In this document: positions 1-4,671 of the stretch, one piece after another | How positions within the stretch are numbered: position 1 is the stretch's first letter | How the letters are laid out: every line of letters starts with the position of its first letter | Origin: Actinomycetota bacterium | GTDB lineage: Bacteria > Actinomycetota > Acidimicrobiia > Acidimicrobiales > GCA-2861595 | Assembly: GCA_016781225.1 (NCBI GenBank) | Contig: JADDQT010000125.1 | Coordinates: forward strand, 1 to 6,071 | Direction of reading: 5' to 3' | DNA length: 6,071 nucleotides | Notes under the pieces: generated by a model | What the model saw: only the letters and a program-made list of their open reading frames with translations | Databases searched by the model: none | What the model was told of the DNA's origin: nothing | Translations under genes and position numbers: made by a program

Positions 1-109
1 CCGACGCCGGACCCCCCGCCTCCGTCGCCACTGCCGCTCCCGCTGCCGTAGCCGCGCTGCAGATGGCGGAGGCCCTGGAACCTTCACGTCTTGGAGCTAT
101 CTTCGGCAC

Positions 110-349
110 ATGCGAATGCACATGGACATGGACGACGAGCTCGTCGCCGATGTCGATGCTGTGGCCGGCCGTCGGGGTAGGAGCCGGTTCGTGCCCGAGG
201 CGGTCCTCACCGCCCTCGACCAGTGCAAGCGTGCAGACCTGATCCGCGCCGCGCGTGGCTCGGTGATCGGCGAGGGCCACGACTGGGACGATGATCCCGC
301 TCGGTGGGTGAGGCGACAACGAAGGACGGACCGGGGGAGGACCGGCTGA
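110..349 (+). CDS. VapB-like ribbon-helix-helix antitoxin, apparently orphan
   Basis: A 79-residue protein with the layout of a type II antitoxin. Residues 1-9 (MRMHMDMDD) fit the DNA-binding beta strand of a ribbon-helix-helix fold. Residues 10-20 and about 24-38 (RSRFVPEAVLTAL) fit its two helices, and RSRFVPEAV is typical of VapB proteins. The tail HDWDDDPARWVRRQRR (about 57-72) resembles the toxin-binding C terminus of actinobacterial VapBs, so the antitoxin looks full length. Such proteins neutralise a PIN-domain VapC RNase and repress their own operon. No PIN toxin follows; only a 15-codon stub does. In-frame ATGs also lie at 116, 122 and 128. GGAG at 93-96 is too far upstream to decide between them, so the start is uncertain by a few codons. 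The family is assigned from motif pattern, not a search. Confidence 0.7.
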   Translation: MRMHMDMDDELVADVDAVAGRRGRSRFVPEAVLTALDQCKRADLIRAARGSVIGEGHDWDDDPARWVRRQRRTDRGRTG

Positions 350-352
350 GGG

Positions 353-400
353 ATGGTCCTGGCCGACTTAGAATCCATGCCCGCCCCCGTGGAGCACTGA
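353..400 (+). pseudogene. 15-codon stub, possible remnant of a vapC toxin start
   Basis: A mini-ORF begins 3 bases after the antitoxin stop, where vapC normally begins. GGAGG at 336-340 and a GAGGG just before the ATG could serve it. It encodes MVLADLESMPAPVEH and then stops. The first five residues match the usual VapC opening (M-hydrophobic-hydrophobic-x-D, with the first catalytic Asp of the PIN domain). Everything after the Asp is unlike VapC. One reading is that the toxin was deleted, leaving the start and joining it to the next gene. Translation of the stub could carry ribosomes to GTG 412, which lies 11 bases after its stop. Five residues are thin evidence, so chance similarity is possible. 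Confidence 0.3.
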
Positions 401-411
401 CCCGTCGGGCA

Positions 412-1680
412 GTGACCGAGGCGCCGATCGTCATAGAGCACCGCAAGGAGCTGACCTACCTGCTGTCCGAGGCGGCGGAGCTGGAGCACGGGCTCATGTG
501 CGAGTACCTCTATGCCGCCTTCAGCCTCAAGAGCGAGGCCGGGCCGGGCGTCACCGCGTCACAGCTCGAGATGGTCGAGCGGTGGCGCAAGGTGCTGCTC
601 GAGGTCGCCGCCCAGGAGATGCTGCATTGGGCGCTGGTCAACAACATCCTCACGGCCGTGGGGTCGGCACCGTACGTGAGCCGGCCGCACATGCCGCACC
701 AGGCCAAGGGATACCCGGCGGGAGTGCAGTTGGCGCTGGTGCCCTTCGGCGAGCGCTCGCTGCGCCACTTCCTCTTCCTCGAGCGACCCGAGGGCATGGA
801 GCTCAGCGACGCCGAGGGCTTCGATCCGAGCGGCCAGGCTCTGCCGATCATGTCCGAACGCGACCTGGTTCCCTGGGGTCAGGAGTTCTCCACCGTCGGC
901 CATCTCTACCGCTCCATCGAGACCGGCCTGGCCCGGCTCGCAGAGAAGCTCGGCGAGGGTGGCCTCTTCATCGGTCCGCCGGAGGCTCAGGCCACCGCGC
1001 TGTGGTCGGAGCTGGTGTCCATCGTCGACCTGCAATCTGCCAGCCGCGCCATCGACCTCATTGTCGAGCAGGGCGAAGGGGCCCGCGGGGACTGGTCGGA
1101 AGCTCACTACGGACGCTTCCTCGTCGTGCTCGAGGAGTACCAGGAGCTGCGGGCCGGCGACCCCGCCTTCGAGCCCACCCACCCGGTGAGCGCGGCCGGT
1201 GTGCGACCGGTCGAAGGCGTCGAGCCGGAGGTGCGCATCAGCGATCCTGCAACTGCGGCCGTCTCCGACCTGTTCAACGTGGTCTACGACCTGATCCTGC
1301 AGATGATCGTGCGCTACTTCGCCGCCAGCGAGGAGACCGAGGACCAGCGGGACGCGCTGGCATACGCACTGGTGGTCCTCATGGTCGTGGTCATCAAGCC
1401 CATCGGCCTGCTCCTCGCCACGCTCCCCGTGGGACCATCCCATCCCGGAGTGACCGCAGGCGCCAACTTCCAGCTCGCCTACAGGGGAAACTTCCTCCTG
1501 CCGCACCGGCGAGTGGCATTCATCCGCTTCCGCGAGCGGCTCGAAGAGGCGGCTGACTTTGCCGACGGCATCGACCTCGGGTCCGCTGGTGGCAGCGGCG
1601 GAAGAGAGGTGCTCGATGCTGCGTCCACCACCCTCCGGTCGCTCGGTGCAGGGCTCGGCGCGCACATCGACAGCCCTTAG
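412..1680 (+). CDS. Ferritin-like domain protein of the RebD/VioB superfamily
   Basis: A 422-residue protein with a ferritin-like four-helix domain of the type found in the iminophenylpyruvate dimer synthases RebD, StaD and VioB. Residues 13-40 (ELTYLLSEAAELEHGLMCEYLYAAFSLK) carry the first-helix Glu/His set (E23, E25, H26, E31). The second helix has E64 and E69-x-x-H72. The third has the IVEQGEG block (E219, E222), then E230 and H232. These are the expected metal ligands. A hydrophobic helical stretch near 315-340, with KPIGLLLATLP, is followed by a PH...RERL tail like that of family members, so I do not call it a membrane segment. GTG 412 is chosen because it gives the usual VTEAPIVIEHR opening. 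ATG 304, in the same frame, would overlap the antitoxin by 46 bases and add an unrelated 36 residues. No good ribosome site precedes GTG 412, so coupling to the upstream stub is possible. No indolocarbazole or violacein partner gene is nearby, so the substrate is unknown. Confidence 0.88.
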   Translation: MTEAPIVIEHRKELTYLLSEAAELEHGLMCEYLYAAFSLKSEAGPGVTASQLEMVERWRKVLLEVAAQEMLHWALVNNILTAVGSAPYVSRPHMPHQAKGYPAGVQLALVPFGERSLRHFLFLERPEGMELSDAEGFDPSGQALPIMSERDLVPWGQEFSTVGHLYRSIETGLARLAEKLGEGGLFIGPPEAQATALWSELVSIVDLQSASRAIDLIVEQGEGARGDWSEAHYGRFLVVLEEYQELRAGDPAFEPTHPVSAAGVRPVEGVEPEVRISDPATAAVSDLFNVVYDLILQMIVRYFAASEETEDQRDALAYALVVLMVVVIKPIGLLLATLPVGPSHPGVTAGANFQLAYRGNFLLPHRRVAFIRFRERLEEAADFADGIDLGSAGGSGGREVLDAASTTLRSLGAGLGAHIDSP

Positions 1681-1727
1681 GGCCGGTCGTGACGGCGCCA
1701 GCTCCGGCCCACTCGAGGTCTCCTTTT
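1680..1727 (+). terminator. Possible terminator after the ferritin-like gene
   Basis: GGGCCGG (1680-1686) pairs perfectly with CCGGCCC (1704-1710) around a 17-base loop that itself contains GGCGCC. The stem starts on the last base of the TAG stop. A short TTTT (1724-1727) lies 13 bases past the stem, too far for a textbook intrinsic terminator. The position fits a transcription end or an mRNA 3' stem, but this is inferred from base pairing by eye. Confidence 0.35.
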
Positions 1728-1752
1728 CGACTCGTCCACCAGCTTGAGTCGA
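1727..1752. repeat. 7-base inverted repeat with a 12-base loop
   Basis: TCGACTC (1727-1733) and GAGTCGA (1746-1752) are perfect inverted copies. They follow directly on the hairpin after the ferritin-like gene and could add to a bidirectional transcription end. Short inverted repeats arise easily in GC-rich DNA. Confidence 0.3.
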
Positions 1753-2077
1753 GGTGACCCACTTACCATGGTTGGCGTCTTGGCAAAGTTGAGAACTCGT
1801 CTGTTGATCTGGGCTGGCGTGGGCGCTGTCTTGGCAGGCTCCCGACACCCAACAGGAGTTGGCCGCCTCGGTAGGGGTAGTGGATCAGCTCATCTCTGCC
1901 ACCGTCACGATCGCCAACATCAACGCTCAGCTCCGAGAACACTCGACCGGTTGTATGCACCCAGCCGTCGGCCAGGGCCATCATGCCGATGCCTGCCACG
2001 ACTCGGTCCCTCGGCGTGGCGACAGCTGCGTTGCCGGGACCTGGCGCTACCAAGGCGGGCGATCGAGCTCGATGCCT
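1753..2077. other. Gene-free stretch, no recognised content
   Basis: About 325 bases between the convergent ferritin-like and HTH_42 genes. Open frames cross it on both strands, including a minus-strand frame at 1763-2053 that opens with TTG and a plus-strand frame at 1859-2098. None has a recognisable domain or a clear ribosome site. The minus-strand side could be decayed 3' sequence of the HTH_42 gene, because that gene has lost its normal C terminus just next to it, but I found no family motif to prove this. No tRNA, promoter or array is seen. Confidence 0.4.
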
Positions 2078-3064
2078 TCACACAACCTCCACGCTTGACC
2101 TCAGTTGCCAGCCGCGTGAGGAGGCGGAGGCCCTCGCCGCCCGGCCCCGTCGACGAGGAAGGTGTTCACCCGAGTGAGGCGTCTTGGTGTTGAACACCCG
2201 GGGCCGGTACGCCTCGGGAAGGATCCCCGTGCGGCGAGCGTGCACGAGGAGGGTGGCCTCCCAGGCCGGCAGGAAGCGCACCGGCGCCGGTGTCTCCGGG
2301 TCTGGTAGCGGTCCGTCCGGCAGGTCGAGCAGCTCCTCACCCCGCTCGTCGCGGAAGCGGCGGAGATCGGGTCTCTCCAGAACGTGGGTGAAGTCTCCTA
2401 CCGCCAGCCCGGACCAGCTGGCGATGTCGCCCTTGGTGGCCGGGCCGAAGCCAGCGAGGTAGCGGCGAACGAGGTGCTCGACGGCCTCGTCATCGGACAC
2501 CTCCACCGGCTCGAGCCAGTCCTCGGCCGCGGCGTAGAGGTCGGCGCGCCGGCGCTCCCAGGTTCCCGAGGGTGGCACGCGTACGAGATCGACCCAAAGG
2601 CCGACGCCGGTGATGGCGGAGGGACCGACGATCTCATCGATCTCCCGGCGCCGTAGCGGACCGTCGCCGAGGCGCTCTCGGAGATGTTGGGCGGCGGCGG
2701 CCAGGCTCGCTTCGTCCTGATCGAGTCGGCGGGCCTGGCTGCGGGAGCCACAGCTTCCGGCGAGCCTCACGAACGGCGACGGCGAGGGCCAGTAGTCGGC
2801 GGCGGAGACGAGATGGATCGTCATGCGCATGAGGGTGGCTTGGACGACCGCTCGCTCTTCGAGCGCCCGGGTCAGCTGGTCGCGTTCGAACCCACGTACC
2901 CGCGACCAGAGCCCGATGTACATCGCCGGCGCGTACTGTGCCTGCAGGCCCGCCATGCGCTCGAGCGCTCGGGGAAGCGGGATGTCGGCACGTTCCAGGA
3001 GCATCTGGCGAGCGAGAAGGGCACGGTTCAGCTCAGCCCTCGTGAGGGTGCGCTCCGTGGCCAT
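2078..3064 (-). CDS. HTH_42 winged-helix protein (AlkZ/YcaQ-like putative DNA glycosylase), 3' end frameshifted
   Basis: A 328-residue reading frame of the HTH_42 superfamily, whose studied members AlkZ and YcaQ unhook interstrand DNA crosslinks and remove bulky alkyl bases. The N-terminal winged helix (about 8-60) holds GLQAQ, with Q41-A-Q43 at the place of the AlkZ-type catalytic Q-x-Q; YcaQ-type proteins have Q-x-D. TLMRMTIHLVSAADYW (77-92), RYLAGFGPATKGDIASW (201-217) and VRFLPAWEATLLVHARR (262-278) are standard blocks. After FNTKTPHS (about 298) the frame changes to an Arg/Ala/Ser-rich tail. The normal continuation, VNTFLVDGA, lies in another frame from about 2169 down and soon runs to a stop at 2101. 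A single extra G in the GGG (CCC at 2169-2171 on the plus strand) explains the shift. About 50-70 usual C-terminal residues are absent, so the gene may be inactive or a pseudogene. It is divergent from the DUF222 gene and also exists as a decayed partial copy at 4406-4555. Confidence 0.85.
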   Translation of the reverse strand: MATERTLTRAELNRALLARQMLLERADIPLPRALERMAGLQAQYAPAMYIGLWSRVRGFERDQLTRALEERAVVQATLMRMTIHLVSAADYWPSPSPFVRLAGSCGSRSQARRLDQDEASLAAAAQHLRERLGDGPLRRREIDEIVGPSAITGVGLWVDLVRVPPSGTWERRRADLYAAAEDWLEPVEVSDDEAVEHLVRRYLAGFGPATKGDIASWSGLAVGDFTHVLERPDLRRFRDERGEELLDLPDGPLPDPETPAPVRFLPAWEATLLVHARRTGILPEAYRPRVFNTKTPHSGEHLPRRRGRAARASASSRGWQLRSSVEVV

Positions 3065-3100
3065 GCCAGCGAACCTACAGCGAGGGGCCGGTCTTCGGAG

Positions 3101-3122
3101 ATTCCTTGTGCCACAAGGGAAT
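3101..3122. repeat. Near-palindrome in the divergent promoter region, operator candidate
   Basis: CCTTGTG (3104-3110) and CACAAGG (3112-3118) are perfect inverted arms around one C. The symmetry extends outward to ATTCC at 3101-3105 and GGGAAT at 3117-3122 if one extra G is allowed. It lies about 40 bases upstream of the HTH_42 start and just before the -35 box of the DUF222 promoter. This is the usual position for a regulator binding site acting on one or both genes. No regulator is identified. Confidence 0.4.
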
Positions 3123-3126
3123 TCGC

Positions 3127-3156
3127 TTGACTCCAGGCATCGAACACATGTACGAT
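3127..3156 (+). promoter_or_regulatory. Sigma-70-type promoter of the DUF222-HNH gene
   Basis: TTGACT (3127-3132) is a near-consensus -35 box. TACGAT (3151-3156) fits the TAnnnT form of a -10 box favoured in actinomycetes, with an 18-base spacer. The expected transcription start, about 7 bases on, falls at or next to GTG 3163, so the mRNA would be leaderless. Leaderless mRNAs are common in actinobacteria. Confidence 0.65.
3140..3155. promoter_or_regulatory. LexA (SOS) box overlapping the -10 element
   Basis: TCGAAC-ACAT-GTACGA matches the mycobacterial SOS consensus TCGAAC-N4-GTTCGA at 11 of the 12 fixed bases; the odd base is A at 3152. The site covers most of the -10 box, so LexA bound here would block RNA polymerase and DNA damage would release it. 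From memory, several Mycobacterium tuberculosis 13E12-family genes also carry SOS boxes, which supports this reading. The match is seen directly; LexA binding is inferred. Confidence 0.65.
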
Positions 3157-3162
3157 CTCAAT

Positions 3163-4326
3163 GTGTTCGAGAGTCTTTGCACGGAGATCGACCAGCTAGT
3201 CGTTCCCCTCTGCGGTGAGGCCATCACCGAGGTGTTGGCCCTTCGGGATCGCCTCGACGCCAAGATCACCGACGCCGTTGGCGCCTTCGACGCTGCGGGG
3301 CTGTGGGACCTCGACTCCGCCACCTCCATGACCGCCTGGCTTCGCCAGCACGGGGTCATGACCAAGCGGGAGGCGGCCCGGGTGACGGGACGGGCCAAGA
3401 AGCTGCGGTCCCTGCCCGTCACCGCTGCCGCGTGGCAGGCGGGCGAGCTGAGCGGGGGCCAGGTCGACGCCATGGTGGCCGTGCTCAAGCCGGAGGTGCT
3501 GGAGCTCTTCGCCGAGCAGGAGCCAGAGCTGGTGCCGAGCCTGGTGGGCCTGTCGGTTGTCGACACCTCCCGGGCCATGGGTCATTGGGCCGCCCACGCC
3601 GCCGCGCTCTCGAACGAGGCCGAGGAGTCCAAGCGGGGCCTGCACCTGTCACGGACCCTGGACGGCACCTGGGTCCTGGACGGGACGCTGGACCCTGTGG
3701 CCGGCGAGGTGGTGGCCACCGCCCTGCGGCTGGGAGAAAGCCCCGACTCGGATGCCGAGCCCTCTCGCACCCCGGCACAGCGCCGGGTCGACACACTGGC
3801 CGACATCTGTCGCTTCTACCTCGACCACCAGCACCACCGCCCGGCTGGTCGGCACCGCCCGCATGTGAACGTGGTCGTCGACTACGAGGATCTCGCCGGC
3901 GGCGGTGGCGGGCGGATGGTGGACGGGGCGGTGCTGAGCGGTGCTGCCCTTCAGGCACTCACCTGTGACTCGGCGCTGCACCGCCTGGTGATGTCAGGCC
4001 GCTCGGCGGTGTTGGACTACGGCACCTCCACCCGCACCATCCCCGCCACCTTGTGGAACGCCCTGGTGCTCAGAGACGAGCACTGCCGCTTCCCCGGCTG
4101 TGACCGCCAGTCGTCATGGTGTGAGGGACATCACGTGGTGCACATCGCCGACGATGGCCCCACGTGCCTCGAGAACCTGGTGCTGGTGTGTTCCCGCCAT
4201 CACCACCGCCTGCACCAGCCCGGTTGGCACGCGAAGCTCAGACCCGACGCCATCTTGGAGGTCACCGACCCCGATGGGAGGCACTGGTCAACGGCATCCC
4301 CACGAGCCGGACCGAGGTTGAGCTAG
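3163..4326 (+). CDS. DUF222 and HNH endonuclease domain protein (13E12 repeat family)
   Basis: A 387-residue protein with an N-terminal to middle DUF222 region, from FESLCTEIDQLVVP through LRDRLDAKI, AGLWDLDSATSMTAWLR, LSGGQVDAMV and LDGTLDPVAGEVVATAL. A C-terminal HNH nuclease domain follows. In the HNH part, C308, C313, C343 and H346 form the expected zinc knuckle, and H323/H324, N338 and H347 are the HNH residues, so the active site looks intact. Members belong to the repeated 13E12 family of actinomycetes, whose role is unsettled. GTG 3163 is chosen over ATG 3148 because it gives the usual start at FESL and sits at the predicted transcription start. No Shine-Dalgarno is needed if the mRNA is leaderless. 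The SOS box in its promoter suggests damage induction. A decayed 5' copy of the neighbouring HTH_42 gene lies on its other side. Confidence 0.92.
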   Translation: MFESLCTEIDQLVVPLCGEAITEVLALRDRLDAKITDAVGAFDAAGLWDLDSATSMTAWLRQHGVMTKREAARVTGRAKKLRSLPVTAAAWQAGELSGGQVDAMVAVLKPEVLELFAEQEPELVPSLVGLSVVDTSRAMGHWAAHAAALSNEAEESKRGLHLSRTLDGTWVLDGTLDPVAGEVVATALRLGESPDSDAEPSRTPAQRRVDTLADICRFYLDHQHHRPAGRHRPHVNVVVDYEDLAGGGGGRMVDGAVLSGAALQALTCDSALHRLVMSGRSAVLDYGTSTRTIPATLWNALVLRDEHCRFPGCDRQSSWCEGHHVVHIADDGPTCLENLVLVCSRHHHRLHQPGWHAKLRPDAILEVTDPDGRHWSTASPRAGPRLS

Positions 4327-4383
4327 ACGTGGTCGGGGCAGGAAACCGACGCGACCGGCGGGCGGTAGCAGAGTTGTGTACCG

Positions 4384-4400
4384 AAGGCGTTACCGCCTTT
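4384..4400 (+). terminator. Weak hairpin after the DUF222-HNH gene
   Basis: AAGGCG (4384-4389) and CGCCTT (4394-4399) form a 6-base stem with a TTAC loop, ending in TTT. It starts 57 bases after the DUF222 stop. The T-run is short, so termination is only possible. It also abuts the end of the decayed HTH_42 copy. Confidence 0.3.
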
Positions 4401-4405
4401 GCATG

Positions 4406-4555
4406 CCGATGTACATGGCGGGGCGCATTGGGCCTGGAGGCCCGCGACCCGCTCGAGCGCTCGAGGGAGCGGGACGTCTGGCCGCTCCAGGAGCGTCTGG
4501 CGGGGGAGGACGCACGATTCGCTCAGCTCTGGGTAAGGATGCGCTATCCGTGGCC
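4406..4555 (-). pseudogene. Decayed 5' copy of the HTH_42 gene
   Basis: On the minus strand this stretch aligns from end to end with 2913-3062, the first 50 codons of the HTH_42 gene. Reading from 4555 down, one frame gives ATDSASLPRAER (compare ATERTLTRAEL). A second gives RQTLLERPDVPLPRALERVAGLQAQ (compare RQMLLERADIPLPRALERMAGLQAQ, each given here only as a matched pair). The first frame then returns for APAMYIG, and a stop follows at once. Small gains and losses of bases account for the frame changes and cancel, so both copies are 150 bases long. The Q-x-Q pair survives, but the ATG is lost and nothing downstream of MYIG remains. It cannot encode a working protein. It lies in the same orientation as the intact-start copy, with the DUF222 gene between them. 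Confidence 0.8.
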
Positions 4556-4618
4556 CCGGAGAACGTGCATGAGCGGCTCGAGTGGCCGGGTCCTGCCAGC
4601 GGTGAACCAGTCATGATG

Positions 4619-4646
4619 GGGTCCGGCGTTGTTGGATCCGGAGCCC
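4619..4646. repeat. Imperfect hairpin upstream of the DUF262 gene
   Basis: GGG-TCCGG (4619-4626) pairs with CCGGA-g-CCC (4638-4646) with one bulged G and an 11-base loop. It ends 25 bases before the DUF262 start codon, so it would lie in the leader or promoter of that gene. It could be an operator or a leader stem. No convincing -35/-10 pair is seen nearby. Confidence 0.25.
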
Positions 4647-4661
4647 GCCTCCACATACACC

Positions 4662-4666
4662 AGGAG
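4662..4666 (+). promoter_or_regulatory. Ribosome binding site fixing the DUF262 start
   Basis: AGGAG sits 5 bases before GTG 4672. An overlapping ATG at 4670 is in another frame that stops at 4720, so GTG 4672 is the start of the real gene. Confidence 0.7.
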
Positions 4667-4671
4667 TTCAT

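Noticed and set aside
1..51. A proline-rich plus-strand frame ending in TAG, possibly the tail of an upstream gene
   Set aside because: Only 16 codons are visible, other frames are also open, and the minus strand reads as Gly/Ser-rich repeats, so strand and coding status cannot be decided.
304..411. ATG 304 as the start of the ferritin-like gene
   Set aside because: It would overlap the antitoxin by 46 bases and add 36 residues unlike the family; GTG 412 gives the expected N terminus.
498..1556. A 352-codon open frame on the plus strand
   Set aside because: It is an Arg/Gly/Pro-rich shifted reading of the ferritin-like gene with no domain.
559..1848. A 429-codon open frame on the minus strand
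   Set aside because: It lies opposite the ferritin-like gene, has no family motif and arises from the codon bias of that GC-rich gene.
1763..2053. A 96-codon minus-strand frame between the convergent genes
   Set aside because: It starts with TTG, has no ribosome site and shows no recognisable domain; kept as part of the gene-free stretch.
4632..4660. TTGGAT and CATACA as a promoter for the DUF262 gene
   Set aside because: The -10 matches only half of the consensus, so the pair could be chance.
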